Part shown: positions 1 through 8,531 of the stretch, piece by piece
How the letters are laid out: the number at the start of each line of letters is the position of its first letter
Position numbering within the stretch: the first letter of the stretch is position 1
Source: Pseudomonas sp. RC10
GTDB lineage: Bacteria > Pseudomonadota > Gammaproteobacteria > Pseudomonadales > Pseudomonadaceae
Reading direction: 5' to 3'
Assembly (NCBI RefSeq): GCF_038397775.1
Contig: NZ_CP151650.1
Location: forward strand, 1,736,001-1,800,000
Length of the DNA: 64,000 nt
The notes under the pieces: model-generated
The model's input: the letters and a program-made list of their open reading frames with translations, nothing else
Database searches by the model: none
What the model was told of the DNA's origin: nothing
Translations under genes and position numbers: made by a program

Positions 1-729
1 CACCTTGAGGGGGTTGGGGAAAAATCCGCCCCCGCTTTTTACATCCGGAGACAGCGAAAAGGTGCGCACATCCTGGCGTCTCATCGTTTCCCGCTCGGCG
101 GGTGCCAGCATGGAAAACAGCGCGGCAATCAACGGGCCGATGGCGATGCCAAGGAAGTAGCTGACGCTCAGTTTGACGCCGTATTGTCCGGTGATGCTTT
201 GCAAACCGACGATGACCATCACGAACGGGACGAGGGCGAACACCGCAGCGAGACGTCCCTTGGAAAACCATGCAATGGCGATTGCGGCGAGCAGGAAAAC
301 CCACGGGGCGGCGTATTTGATGGCGTCGCCGAACGGCGCAAGCATCACGGCGAAAAGAACCGCCATGGGTACCGCAATCAGGGCCGCGATAACAGCACCC
401 GAAATCATCTTGCGCAGGGCAATGTGCGGCACACCCAGATTGCGCAGGAAGTTGGCTTCGCGCATCAGAGGCGTCGCCAGGGTGTCGCCCGGAATGCCCA
501 ACAACGCGGTGGGTACGGCGTGGGTCATGTGCTTGGCCACCGCACCGGCGAGAAAGAACGTCAGCACACCGGGCGCGGGGACCCCCAACAGCACCACGAG
601 CAAGGTGAGCGGGGCGAGGGTTGTCGTTTCATCGCTGCCCGAGATCAGGCCTATCCCGGCGAAAATCACGGCACCCACGATGCCCATCCCGAACGCGATG
701 AGAATCTGCTCCAGCAGGGGTGTCATCAT
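1..729 (-). CDS. TctA-like permease, 3' end cut by window edge
   Basis: Partial gene: 243 codons are visible and the reading frame leaves the window open. The conceptual protein is very hydrophobic with several membrane spans. It has glycine/proline-rich loops, including a PTALLGIPGDTLATPLM stretch near residue 73, of the kind seen in large permease subunits of tripartite tricarboxylate (TctA, DUF112) transporters. Its ATG pair (729 and 726) overlaps the stop of the upstream small membrane gene, so the two are translationally coupled. By position after mvaA-mvaB it probably imports mevalonate or a related hydroxy-acid. That substrate is inference; the TctA assignment is by eye and moderately sure. 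Confidence 0.65.
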   Translation of the reverse strand, partial: MMTPLLEQILIAFGMGIVGAVIFAGIGLISGSDETTTLAPLTLLVVLLGVPAPGVLTFFLAGAVAKHMTHAVPTALLGIPGDTLATPLMREANFLRNLGVPHIALRKMISGAVIAALIAVPMAVLFAVMLAPFGDAIKYAAPWVFLLAAIAIAWFSKGRLAAVFALVPFVMVIVGLQSITGQYGVKLSVSYFLGIAIGPLIAALFSMLAPAERETMRRQDVRTFSLSPDVKSGGGFFPNPLKV

Positions 730-1202
730 GACCGGCCACCGTTGGCCCGGATCGCGGCGAGGGGGGCTGCCGTCGGTTCGTTCTGAGCGGCAGTCGGGGG
801 CGTGGTGTTTTTCTCGTACTCGGCGAACAACGCGTACAGGTCCATTTCGTGCAGTTCAGCGATCGTGTCTGCGGGTAGATCCGACAGTTTTCCAAGGTCT
901 CCGAATTCGTCTTGCAGCTCGGACAGCACCTGCGCTCGCCATGCAGGATCTGCCTCGTGCTCAACCACATTACGTTTGGGTTTGAAGAGCTTTGCACTGA
1001 TGGCGCCCCCCGCCAGGCAGCCCACAATGCCCACCAGCATGGCGTATGCCTTGGCCATCTGGACGTTGTCGACCCACCCTACGAGCAGGTGTTTGGCGAT
1101 GAAAAAAGCACCCAGGCTGACCGTCGCGCCTATGGCCATCGAGTAAATGAGGTGCCGACCGTCTACGGTGTCGCCCCACACTTCATAAAGATTGGATTTC
1201 AA
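726..1202 (-). CDS. Small two-span membrane protein in TctB position
   Basis: 158 residues. Two hydrophobic segments (about residues 19-38 and 50-73) are followed by a basic KPKR stretch and an acidic, soluble C-terminal half of about 80 residues ending in a low-complexity Thr/Pro/Ala tail. It lies between mvaB (60 bp upstream) and the TctA-like gene, overlapping the latter by 4 bp. The position suggests a small partner subunit of the permease. It has two spans where classical TctB has four, and I do not recognise the family. No TctC binding protein is visible in the window. Confidence 0.7.
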   Translation of the reverse strand: MKSNLYEVWGDTVDGRHLIYSMAIGATVSLGAFFIAKHLLVGWVDNVQMAKAYAMLVGIVGCLAGGAISAKLFKPKRNVVEHEADPAWRAQVLSELQDEFGDLGKLSDLPADTIAELHEMDLYALFAEYEKNTTPPTAAQNEPTAAPLAAIRANGGRS

Positions 1203-1261
1203 AGCGTTCTCCTGCAGCCCTTGCGAGCTTTTATTGTTATGAACGTCAAGAGAGGCGGGGA

Positions 1262-2182
1262 TCAGGCCTCGCGTTGCCGTTTTGCCAGGCGCGCCCTGGC
1301 CACTCTGGACGCCGTTTCGCGCCCGAGATGAGCATCAATGAACGCACCCGCATCGATGACGGCCTCCAGGTCGACACCGTGTTTGATCCCCAACCCGTCC
1401 AGCAGATAAAGCACGTCTTCGGTGGCCACGTTTCCGGTCGCACCAGGGGAATAGGGGCAGCCCCCCAGCCCTGAGACGGAGCTGTCGAACACGCGAACCC
1501 CCATCTCCAGGGCGGCGTGGATATTGGCAATCGCCATCCCGTATGTGTCGTGGAAATGGCCTGCCAAGGCGCTGACCGGAACCACGTTGGTACAGGCGTC
1601 CAGCAGCGCTTTCGTGTCCGCTGGCGTTCCTGTTCCAATGGTGTCGCCCAAGCTGATTTCATAGCAGCCCATCCCGTAGAGGGAGGCGCTGACGGCGGCA
1701 ACCGTCTCAGGTCTTACATGACCTGTGAAGGGGCAACCCATCACGCACGATACATAGCCTCGCACTCTGACACCGGCATCCCGGGCGCGCACCATCACTT
1801 CCTGAAAGCGCTTCAGGCTCTCTGCAATAGAGCAATTGATGTTCTTTTGAGAGAACTCCTCGGAAGCGGCGGCGAATACCGCCACCTCGCGACAACCCGC
1901 TGCCAGTGCTTCCTCCAGCCCCCGAGCATTTGGGACCAGCGCGGTCCAGGTGACATCCGGCAGGTCCGGCAACGCTTTCAAGACGTCACCTGATCCTGCC
2001 ATCTGTGGTACCCATCTTTCAGAGACGAAGGCGCCGGCTTCCAGCGTTCGCAGGCCTGCATTGGCGAGTCTTTTCAGCAGTTCGACTCGTATGCTGGGCG
2101 CAAGCGTCAGCTTCTCGTTTTGCAATCCGTCACGGGCGCCTACTTCCACCAACCGAACGGACAGTTCGCGATGGCTATTCAT
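1262..2182 (-). CDS. mvaB: Hydroxymethylglutaryl-CoA lyase
   Basis: 306 residues. Cleaves HMG-CoA to acetoacetate and acetyl-CoA, the second step of mevalonate catabolism. The HMGL-like TIM barrel starts with VEVGARDGLQNE (residues 13-23), which carries the metal and substrate ligands. It also has GHFHDTYG near 208-215 (metal-binding His) and the family signature GLGGCPYSPGATGNVATED near 238-256, with the catalytic Cys at about 242. The start is the ATG at 2182: it overlaps the mvaA stop as TGATG, and the protein then begins at normal length. An in-frame upstream start at 2266 would add 28 residues unlike the family. Operon mvaA-mvaB-permease. Confidence 0.95.
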   Translation of the reverse strand: MNSHRELSVRLVEVGARDGLQNEKLTLAPSIRVELLKRLANAGLRTLEAGAFVSERWVPQMAGSGDVLKALPDLPDVTWTALVPNARGLEEALAAGCREVAVFAAASEEFSQKNINCSIAESLKRFQEVMVRARDAGVRVRGYVSCVMGCPFTGHVRPETVAAVSASLYGMGCYEISLGDTIGTGTPADTKALLDACTNVVPVSALAGHFHDTYGMAIANIHAALEMGVRVFDSSVSGLGGCPYSPGATGNVATEDVLYLLDGLGIKHGVDLEAVIDAGAFIDAHLGRETASRVARARLAKRQREA

Positions 2183-3468
2183 CACTCGGCTCGCTTTTGG
2201 TTGAGAAGCTCCGTCGCTTTGTCGGAGCGAACGTCGCGCGCTTCGACCATCTGTTTGACCAGCCAAGTCACTTCATCCCCTTTAGCGCCGGCGGATAGCG
2301 CAATATTTCGTGCGTGCAGAGCCATGTGGCCGCGCTGGATGCCTTCCGTAGAGAGGGCTCTCAATGCTCCGAGGTTCTGTGCCAAGCCTACAGCGACCGC
2401 AATCTCGGCGAGTTCCTGTGCGGTCTTCACACCCAGAATGCGCAAGGAGAGTTGGGCCAGGGGGTGGGTTTTCGTGGCACCGCCGACGAGCCCCACAGGC
2501 ATCGGCATTTCGAGTGTGCCGACCAAGTGGCCTTTGCTGTCTTTTTCCCACGTCGTCAGCGAACCATAGTGTCCATCGCGGCAGGCGTAGGCGTGAGCAC
2601 CCGCTTCAACGGCTCGCCAGTCGTTACCCGTCGCGACAATGAGCGGGTCGATCCCGTTCATGATGCCCTTGTTGTGAGTTGCGGCGCGGTAGGGATCGAT
2701 GACGGCAAAATTGTAGGCGTCGAGAATGCCCTCAATAACGTCCTCACCTTTATAGGCCGCTGTGGTCAGCAGCTCTGGGGCAATGCGGATTTGTGCGCGC
2801 GCCAGGCGCAAGTCGGCGAGGTTGGAAAGAATGCGCAGGCGTACCTTGCCGCCGGTGATTTCCTCCATCAACGGGGCGACGGCTTCGGCCATCGTGTTCA
2901 CCGTGTTGGCACCCATCGCGTCACGCACGTCCACAATCAAGTGAGCCACGAGCATGGGGCCTCTCGGGCTTTGAGCAAAGGTGTGGACCTCAATATCTCG
3001 GCAGCCGCCGCCTAGCTTGTTGAGCAACTGATCCTTGCGATTCGCCAGTTCGATGATTTCGTCTTTACGGCGCAGCAGGCTGAGGCGGGCATTGAACGGG
3101 TCTTCGATGTCCACGATCTGAACTTGCGCGCGCATCAGCGGCTGGGAGCTGGAGGTCAGGAATCCTCCGGCGTCACGGGCAAGTTTGGCCATGAAAGACG
3201 CCGCTGCAACGACCGAAGGCTCTTCAACCACGAGAGGGACAATGACGTCGCGCCCATTGATCTGGAAATTGCTGGCCACGGCGTACGGTAATTCGAACTT
3301 GCCGATCACGTTCTCGATCATGCCGTCCGCAATGTCGAGCGCGAGCGCGCCGTGGTCCCGAAGCAGGGCCACGTCAGCGGCCGGGAGGTTAAGCACATCC
3401 TGAAGGTGATTCAGACGCTCAGCAGGGGTCAGGGCACGAAAGTTGGGAAGGCGAGAGTCAATGCTCAT
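2182..3468 (-). CDS. mvaA: Class II HMG-CoA reductase (degradative)
   Basis: 428 residues, the length of the P. mevalonii enzyme. That NAD-dependent enzyme oxidises mevalonate plus CoA to HMG-CoA so mevalonate can serve as carbon source. Motifs are all present: ENVIG (52-56), the catalytic Glu83 in VVEEPS, DAMGAN (183-188), catalytic Lys267 in THNKG, Asp283 in TGNDW and His381 in QRGHMALH, at exactly the P. mevalonii positions. A C-terminal flap follows His381. A good SD (AGGA) sits 8 bp before the ATG. First gene of a leftward operon with mvaB and a permease, divergent from a MocR regulator. Cytoplasmic homodimer core of the pathway. Confidence 0.97.
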   Translation of the reverse strand: MSIDSRLPNFRALTPAERLNHLQDVLNLPAADVALLRDHGALALDIADGMIENVIGKFELPYAVASNFQINGRDVIVPLVVEEPSVVAAASFMAKLARDAGGFLTSSSQPLMRAQVQIVDIEDPFNARLSLLRRKDEIIELANRKDQLLNKLGGGCRDIEVHTFAQSPRGPMLVAHLIVDVRDAMGANTVNTMAEAVAPLMEEITGGKVRLRILSNLADLRLARAQIRIAPELLTTAAYKGEDVIEGILDAYNFAVIDPYRAATHNKGIMNGIDPLIVATGNDWRAVEAGAHAYACRDGHYGSLTTWEKDSKGHLVGTLEMPMPVGLVGGATKTHPLAQLSLRILGVKTAQELAEIAVAVGLAQNLGALRALSTEGIQRGHMALHARNIALSAGAKGDEVTWLVKQMVEARDVRSDKATELLNQKRAE

Positions 3469-3536
3469 CTGAAAATCCTGTCGCGGTTGTTGTTTTAAGT
3501 TGATGTCACACTATTCCGCTCTGTGCCTGTAAAGAA

Positions 3537-3575
3537 GGTACAGTTTGGACAGACAGTACCCAAGCTGTACCCTTG
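3537..3575. promoter_or_regulatory. Candidate MocR operator between mvaA and its regulator
   Basis: GGTACAG (3537-3543) pairs with CTGTACC (3565-3571) as a perfect 7-bp inverted repeat. Inside it, CAGTACCCAAG (3554-3564) and CTGTACCCTTG (3565-3575) form two abutting 11-bp imperfect direct repeats. MocR/GabR regulators are known to bind direct repeats in the divergent promoter of their targets. The site lies 27-66 bp upstream of the regulator ATG, so binding would also control the regulator itself. Confidence 0.6.
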
Positions 3576-3602
3576 GCGCGGGTATCGGAAGGAATCACCA
3601 CC

Positions 3603-4973
3603 ATGAGCAGAATGACCCTGGCTCAGCAGCTGACCGCATCGTTGGCGGCCCAGATTGGCGACGGGACTTATCGAGCGGGTGACCGTTTGCCGTCACTTCG
3701 CGAATGCATGCGTTTGTTAGGGCATTCAAAAAATACGGTCATCACGGCGTATGAAGCCTTGGCATCTCAAGGCTTGGTTGAGGCCCGGCATGGGCAGGGG
3801 TTTTTCGTTAGGCAAAGCACCGCTGATCACAGCGAGCCTGAGGAGCCTCCGCCCTATGCGAGAGCAATGGACACCATTTGGCTGATGCGCCAGCAGTTCG
3901 TCCGCGAGCCCGGCCACTCGCCGCTTGGAGAAGGGTTTCCGCCTGTCGAATGGCTAATGGATATGCGCCTGGACAAGTTCACCCGGCAGATCATGCGCAT
4001 GGGCGTGACCACGTTGTTCCGGTACGGAAACCGGCTGGGTAATGCCAGCCTTCGCCAGCATCTGGTGCAAAAATTGGCGTCCTACTCCATTAGCGCGAAC
4101 CCTCGGCAAATCGTCACAACTCACGGTGCGAATCATGCGTTGGACTTGATCATCCGTCGCTTCCTTGCGCCGGGAGACTCAGTACTTGTCGAGGATCCAG
4201 GCTACTACCCTTTGTTTGGCAAGTTGCAATTACAGGGGGCTCGAATGCTGTCAGTGCCGCGTCTGCCTGATGGTCCGGACCTTGATGCCCTGGAAGTACA
4301 TCTGCGGTTGCATAAGCCGAAATTGTTCTTCCTCCAGTCGGTTGGCCATAACCCGACAGGTTCTGACATTTCGCCGAGTAAGGCGCATCGACTGGTTCAA
4401 CTGGCACAGGAGCATGATTTCATTTTGGTGGACGACGACGCGCTCGCTGATTTCAAGCCCGCCACAACCATCAGAGTGTCGGCATTGGACCAATTGAAGC
4501 GTTCGCTGTATGTGGGGAGCTTTTCGAAATCCGTTTCCGCAGCCCTGAGGGTGGGGTTCATCGCGGGCAGCAAGGACGTCATCGACGAGTTAGGTGACCT
4601 GAAAATGTTACTGCATACCAGTTCTTCTGAGCTTTGCGAGCGAACTGTCGACGTAGTGCTAATGGAGGGGCATTTTCTGAGGCACTTGATTCGTCTTCAA
4701 GAGCGTGTCGGATCGGCCACCACCGCAGCGTTGGAAGTGCTGGATGACATGGGGGCTGAAGTATTCTGTCGCCCGGAACAAAGCCTGTATTTATGGGCCA
4801 AATTTCCTCATTTCGATGATGCCAGGGATTTGACCCGTCTGCTTTTGCCGAAGGGTTTCATGATCGCTCCCGGGCACATCTTTTCTCCCGAGCAATCACG
4901 GATCAATCCTTGGACCAGGCTCAATGTCGCTTACCTGAACGACCCTTCCTTCAAGTCGACGCTGCACCAGTGA
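3603..4973 (+). CDS. MocR-type PLP-dependent transcriptional regulator
   Basis: 456 residues. N-terminal GntR winged helix (about 1-75: GDRLPSLRECMRLLGHSKNTV), then a class I aminotransferase-like domain with FFLQSVGHNPTG, a VDDDAL aspartate region and the PLP lysine in GSFSKSVSAALRVG. The ATG at 3603 is preferred over an upstream TTG at 3573 because AAGGA lies about 10 bp before it and the HTH then starts at the usual place. It is divergent from mvaA with repeats in the spacer, so the obvious inference is control of the mva operon. That would be a different family from the regulator I would have expected. The effector is unknown. Confidence 0.9.
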   Translation: MSRMTLAQQLTASLAAQIGDGTYRAGDRLPSLRECMRLLGHSKNTVITAYEALASQGLVEARHGQGFFVRQSTADHSEPEEPPPYARAMDTIWLMRQQFVREPGHSPLGEGFPPVEWLMDMRLDKFTRQIMRMGVTTLFRYGNRLGNASLRQHLVQKLASYSISANPRQIVTTHGANHALDLIIRRFLAPGDSVLVEDPGYYPLFGKLQLQGARMLSVPRLPDGPDLDALEVHLRLHKPKLFFLQSVGHNPTGSDISPSKAHRLVQLAQEHDFILVDDDALADFKPATTIRVSALDQLKRSLYVGSFSKSVSAALRVGFIAGSKDVIDELGDLKMLLHTSSSELCERTVDVVLMEGHFLRHLIRLQERVGSATTAALEVLDDMGAEVFCRPEQSLYLWAKFPHFDDARDLTRLLLPKGFMIAPGHIFSPEQSRINPWTRLNVAYLNDPSFKSTLHQ

Positions 4974-5127
4974 GAGGTCGACGCGGCGTGTGCGTCTGAC
5001 GATCCTGAACTCACAAAACGGAGTGAGCCGAAAGTTTTCGTTAGCAACTGGCCTGCGGAATTGAGGTTGCCATTGGCACCTCGCGACCAACCTTGCTTAC
5101 CGTGGACTTCAACCCATTAAGTCTTTA

Positions 5128-5193
5128 CCGCTGGGCAGCTTCGCGGAGCGGTCAAGTGTCTGTCGAACCCGCAAGGCGGGACTCACCCAGCGG
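5128..5193. repeat. Long-range inverted repeat in non-coding stretch
   Basis: CCGCTGGG (5128-5135) is complementary to CCCAGCGG (5186-5193), and a smaller CCCGC-AAGGC-GGG hairpin lies between them. The gap 4974-5242 has no convincing gene; this fold is the only structure I see. It could be an RNA element or chance. Confidence 0.3.
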
Positions 5194-5242
5194 CGACTTC
5201 CGACCCTAAGCAGGCATCCGGCTGCTTCTTCAGCTGGGAACC

Positions 5243-5614
5243 CTAATAACGGAAAGCCAACACTTCTCGTGCTGCGATGCGTGAGAAAACAACGTGAGGA
5301 TCTGTTTGACACCAGTATCTAAAGAAAAGGAGAGGTGCATCTTCTCCAAAAAACTGCGTCACTGGGCTCTCAATTGATACCACCAGTTTGGGTGACTCCC
5401 ACTGCTGTCCGAGAACACCAATTGGTTGGCCTGACGCGCAAATAATCCTGGTAGCTTCATCTCCACTGATGCTGGGCAGGTAGTGCATGGTCTGTATGGC
5501 TTCTAACGCTGTACGCAATGTTGCAGTTGTATCGAGCTTGACTGAGTTGGCATGGCTGATCAGATCGTCACCCGCGTGGACGCTGTCTCGATCAATGGCA
5601 AGTATCAGCATCAT
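5243..5614 (-). CDS. Hypothetical protein
   Basis: 123 residues, family not recognised. It opens MMLILAIDRDS and has no membrane span or signal peptide. Composition is ordinary (mixed charged and hydrophobic, with a LLFFRYWCQTDPHVVF core near the C-terminus). A strong GAGGGGGT Shine-Dalgarno lies just upstream of tandem ATGs at 5614/5611, which is the main reason to accept it. It stands alone, with non-coding DNA on both sides. Confidence 0.6.
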   Translation of the reverse strand: MMLILAIDRDSVHAGDDLISHANSVKLDTTATLRTALEAIQTMHYLPSISGDEATRIICASGQPIGVLGQQWESPKLVVSIESPVTQFFGEDAPLLFFRYWCQTDPHVVFSRIAAREVLAFRY

Positions 5615-5680
5615 GACCCCCTCAGAAAATTGTATTCAGACTAAACAGCGTATGGGGCTGAACGGGAAGCTGTCCACAGT

Positions 5681-5703
5681 CTGCTTCTGGCCGATAGCAG
5701 CCG
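5681..5703 (+). repeat. Dispersed short repeat, copy 1
   Basis: The core GCTTCTGGCCG followed by A-rich AGC-GCC is shared with 19523-19545 (about 17 of 23 positions agree). Both copies are intergenic. It resembles the GCTTCTGGCCGAAAGC-type intergenic repeat I recall from Pseudomonas genomes; that recollection is not verified. Confidence 0.4.
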
Positions 5704-5760
5704 CTCACTGGATGGTGGCTGTAAATAAGCCAGAATCACTGGGGAAGAACTCCAGAACAT

Positions 5761-5784
5761 GGCCGCCTCCCCAAGAAGGCGGCC
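5761..5784 (-). terminator. Hairpin after the DUF2790 gene
   Basis: GGCCGCCT (5761-5768) and AGGCGGCC (5777-5784) form an 8-bp GC stem 13 bp beyond the DUF2790 stop. The following leftward strand lacks a strong U-run, so intrinsic termination is only likely. Confidence 0.5.
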
Positions 5785-5796
5785 CTTCGACATCAA

Positions 5797-6027
5797 TTAG
5801 CCGTTGGAACAGCCGCTGCCAATGATCAAGTAATCAAGGGTATGAACGAGACCTTTGGAGTCCCTGTACACCAGGTGCATCGGTACGAGGCCACAGCTAC
5901 CGTCGTCGGTCGTCTGACTGATGACTTGGACGATGTCCAGTGATCGTGCTGAGGCCGGCGAAGTGTCCTGAGCGAAGGCATTCGCGGCGAAACAAGCAAA
6001 GACGAGTGAAAGTGCGAGTATTTTCAT
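5797..6027 (-). CDS. Small exported DUF2790 protein
   Basis: 76 residues. A signal peptide covers about residues 1-19 (MKILALSLVFACFAANAFA, then QDTS). The mature part is about 57 residues with two Cys (SCGL and GSGCSNG) that could form a disulfide and a VPMHLVYRDSKG core, as in the Pseudomonas DUF2790 family. Function is not established. Its ATG overlaps the stop of the upstream RclC-like gene (TAATG), so the two are coupled. That hints at a small periplasmic partner, analogous to RclB beside RclC in E. coli. The analogy is inference. Confidence 0.85.
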   Translation of the reverse strand: MKILALSLVFACFAANAFAQDTSPASARSLDIVQVISQTTDDGSCGLVPMHLVYRDSKGLVHTLDYLIIGSGCSNG

Positions 6028-6638
6028 TAGACGCTCTGAGCCTCGTAAGCCTGTGGGGCCGATTTTTCCTGAAGCAATTGGCGAGCAGAATCCGCAATCA
6101 TGACCACGGCGCCCGCCAGCATCAGCACATCCTTGAGCACAAGCCGTCCACCTCCCGACAAGTAAGGGAACCCAAAGTCTCCATCTCCAAGGTTCGACAC
6201 CCAGGCTTCGGGTGTAGTGATCAGGAATGACAGCGTCACCAGCGGCGTCAGAAATGCGAGGACAGAACCGATCATTCCCATGCGTCTTGAGACGGCGTAC
6301 GAGAGCACCAGCAAGCCAATCAGAATCTCGACTGTGCCCAGGCCGTCAGAGAATGCGTAAGTGTGGTTGTCGGTCTGCCACTGGCGCTGCACAGGGTCGA
6401 GTTGGCCTTCGTGAGTCAGGTGAGTCTTGTATTGCTCGGGATGTTCGTAAAAGAAAGACATGACAGGACTGTTCGCCACGAACGGCGTAATGCTGTCGGC
6501 TTCGTACGGCACGAATTTCAGCGCGCCAATCCAGATGAAAATGATTGCGACGCCGATACGGATCAGATGCACCCCGATTTTATCGAGTTCTGTTGCCTGG
6601 ATTAGAAGCTTTTGAATCAGGGTATTTGGGGAGTTCAT
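6027..6638 (-). CDS. RclC/YkgB-family inner membrane protein
   Basis: 203 residues, DUF417 family. About four membrane spans; the first (IRIGVAIIFIWIGALKFVPYEADSI region, residues 26-50) and the VEILIGLLVLSYAV segment near 105-118 are typical of YkgB. A loop of about 50 residues between spans 1 and 2 is rich in His/Glu (YEHPEQYKTHLTHEG). In E. coli RclC belongs to the reactive-chlorine response. No RclA or RclR is adjacent here, so the role is inferred from family only. A shorter paralogue lies at 26334-26858. Confidence 0.85.
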   Translation of the reverse strand: MNSPNTLIQKLLIQATELDKIGVHLIRIGVAIIFIWIGALKFVPYEADSITPFVANSPVMSFFYEHPEQYKTHLTHEGQLDPVQRQWQTDNHTYAFSDGLGTVEILIGLLVLSYAVSRRMGMIGSVLAFLTPLVTLSFLITTPEAWVSNLGDGDFGFPYLSGGGRLVLKDVLMLAGAVVMIADSARQLLQEKSAPQAYEAQSV

Positions 6639-6781
6639 GATGATGAGCCCTTAAGTTGGTGTGGGCTCAGATTAAGGGGAGGGCCGAAGCCTGTTATTCG
6701 CGATGGGATCATTCTTTTGCGTGATCTGCTCAATCTCGGGGTGGCGTTTTTCGAGCATTGCTGACAGCAGCTTCAACGAAA

Positions 6782-6809
6782 ACGGCCGCTGCCAAATGGC
6801 AGCGGCCGT
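6782..6809 (-). terminator. Rho-independent terminator of the redox operon
   Basis: ACGGCCGCTGCC (6782-6793) and GGCAGCGGCCGT (6798-6809) form a 12-bp stem with an AAAT loop, 28 bp past the Old Yellow Enzyme stop. The leftward strand continues TTTTCGTT, a short U-tract. Confidence 0.75.
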
Positions 6810-6836
6810 GGTGGAAAACTCACAAGGAAAGAGCGA

Positions 6837-7904
6837 TCAGGCCAATGTCGAGTAATCGGTGTACCCGTCCGCATAGCCCTGCGGACTGCTGCCAAAATAG
6901 GTGCTGGGGTCGGCGGCATTGAGAGGTAAATCGCTTTTCAATCGGTGAATAAGATCTGGATTGGCCAGCGTCATTTGCCCGTACGATTCAAGGTCTGCCA
7001 GACCTCTTGCGATGTCTTTCCCGACGTCTTCACGCGGCCGATCAGGTCGATTCAGAATGAGCGCCTGATGCCAGAGCTTGCGCAGATCGTGCAAAAGCGC
7101 GTCGCCGCCGTAGTGAACAATATGCAGGTACGCGAGGCCGAGCTTATCGAGTTCGCCCACCAGATAACGATACAGATCGGGGCCCTCATCACCATGGTTG
7201 AGTCCCATACCGCCGAAGCCGGGCGACAGGCGAATACCCGTTCGATCCGCTCCAATCTCCTCCACTACAGCCTGTGCAACCTCAATGGCAAAACGTGCGC
7301 GGTTCTCCAGCGTTCCGCCGTAGCGATCCGTACGCTGGTTGCTGCTGATCGCCAGGAACTGATGAATGAGGTAGGCGATGCCATGAATCTCCACACCGTC
7401 ACCTCCGGCGTCCACTGCGCGGCGCGCAGCGTATCGGTACTCGTTGATCACCTGCGGCATTTCATCGAGGCCAAGGGCACGCGGCACTGGTATGTCCTTC
7501 ATACCTGACAACGTAAAGATCTGCTCCCCAGGGGCGATCGCCGAGGGCGCTACACCTTGCCGATGATGGGGCGTGTTGAGCGGATGTGACATGCGCCCGG
7601 CATGCATCAGTTGAAAGAAGATGCGAGCGCCCTGAGCGTGCACTGCGGCTGTAACCTCACGCCAGCCTGTCACGTGTGCATCCGTGTAGATGCCGGGTGT
7701 TGCGGGATATCCTTGGCCGTCGTCGGAAGGCTGGGTGCCTTCCGTGATGATCAGACCCACGCTTGCGCGCTGCGCGTAGTACTGGGCGGCAAGTGGGCCG
7801 GGTGAGCCGTCAATATTGGCGCGGGCTCGGGTCATCGGCGCCATGACGATGCGATTTTGAAGCAATGCGCTGCCAAGCATTGTGGGTGTGAACAGTTGGC
7901 TCAT
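6837..7904 (-). CDS. Old Yellow Enzyme-type flavin reductase with altered active site
   Basis: 355 residues, FMN TIM barrel. It should reduce activated alkenes or related electrophiles with NAD(P)H. OYE features: MAPMTRARA near 21-29, FQLMHAGRMSHP near 97-108, SNQRTDRYGG near 188-197 and RLSPGFGGM. The family ligand motif HxxN or HxxH followed by GY (for example HGANGYL, HSAHGYL) reads HGIAYL here (His174). The second ligand residue is lost by a one-codon deletion. Last gene of a leftward five-gene operon; its ATG overlaps the upstream stop by 4 bp and a terminator follows. Confidence 0.9.
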   Translation of the reverse strand: MSQLFTPTMLGSALLQNRIVMAPMTRARANIDGSPGPLAAQYYAQRASVGLIITEGTQPSDDGQGYPATPGIYTDAHVTGWREVTAAVHAQGARIFFQLMHAGRMSHPLNTPHHRQGVAPSAIAPGEQIFTLSGMKDIPVPRALGLDEMPQVINEYRYAARRAVDAGGDGVEIHGIAYLIHQFLAISSNQRTDRYGGTLENRARFAIEVAQAVVEEIGADRTGIRLSPGFGGMGLNHGDEGPDLYRYLVGELDKLGLAYLHIVHYGGDALLHDLRKLWHQALILNRPDRPREDVGKDIARGLADLESYGQMTLANPDLIHRLKSDLPLNAADPSTYFGSSPQGYADGYTDYSTLA

Positions 7905-8512
7905 GCCTGCAACTCCATCTTCACGAGATTGGGGCCTGCAAGCGGGCCTGTCGGTGGCTGGAATAAACGACTGCCCGTTTCGATATCTCCCATGTCTGCG
8001 CCGAAGAACCCCAGACGCTCGATCAGAGATGCGATCTCAGCCTTGGCAGCCGCATCCTCTCCTGCGTAGAACAGAATCCGATGACCGCCTTCTTTTGTAG
8101 GTACGGCCGCCAGATTCCAATAGGCGTGATGATTGAACGCCTTGACTAAACGGGCACCTGGGGCCATTTGCGCGACCAGCGCTGAAGAGGCTTGTCCACC
8201 GATATCGATGGCCGCAAAGGGCTGTTTCTGCAACGGGTTGGTTGTGTCCACCACGATGCGTCCTTCAAAGTTTGGCAGGCCCGTGAGTGCCTCCTTCAAC
8301 TGCCTCCAAGGAACCGCCACGAACACGATGTCCTTGGCAGCCGCGTCCTCACGTGTCCCGGCCTTGATCGAAGGACCCAGTTGCCTGACCTGCTCGTGGA
8401 GGGTTTCAGGTCCTCGGCTGTTGGCCAGTGTTGCTTCAATGTTCAAACGCGCGAGCTGCTGAGCGATTGCGCTGCCGATCTGTCCGGCGCCAATGATTCC
8501 GATGCTTTTCAT
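7901..8512 (-). CDS. F420-dependent NADP reductase-like protein
   Basis: 203 residues. N-terminal Rossmann fold GIIGAGQIGSAIAQQL (residues 4-19), ANSRGPETL in the dinucleotide-specificity region, VAVPWRQL and VDTTNPL. This matches the PF03807-type family whose name comes from coenzyme F420:NADP oxidoreductase. Pseudomonads are not known to make F420, so it is more likely an NAD(P)H-dependent reductase of another substrate, perhaps a flavin. Overlaps the Old Yellow Enzyme gene by 4 bp. Part of the same operon. Confidence 0.85.
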   Translation of the reverse strand: MKSIGIIGAGQIGSAIAQQLARLNIEATLANSRGPETLHEQVRQLGPSIKAGTREDAAAKDIVFVAVPWRQLKEALTGLPNFEGRIVVDTTNPLQKQPFAAIDIGGQASSALVAQMAPGARLVKAFNHHAYWNLAAVPTKEGGHRILFYAGEDAAAKAEIASLIERLGFFGADMGDIETGSRLFQPPTGPLAGPNLVKMELQA

Positions 8513-8531
8513 ATCTGCTCCTGTTTATCCT

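Noticed and set aside
1262..2266. Longer HMG-CoA lyase starting at 2266
   Set aside because: The first 28 residues overlap the mvaA frame and are unlike the family; the ATG at 2182 overlaps the mvaA stop as TGATG.
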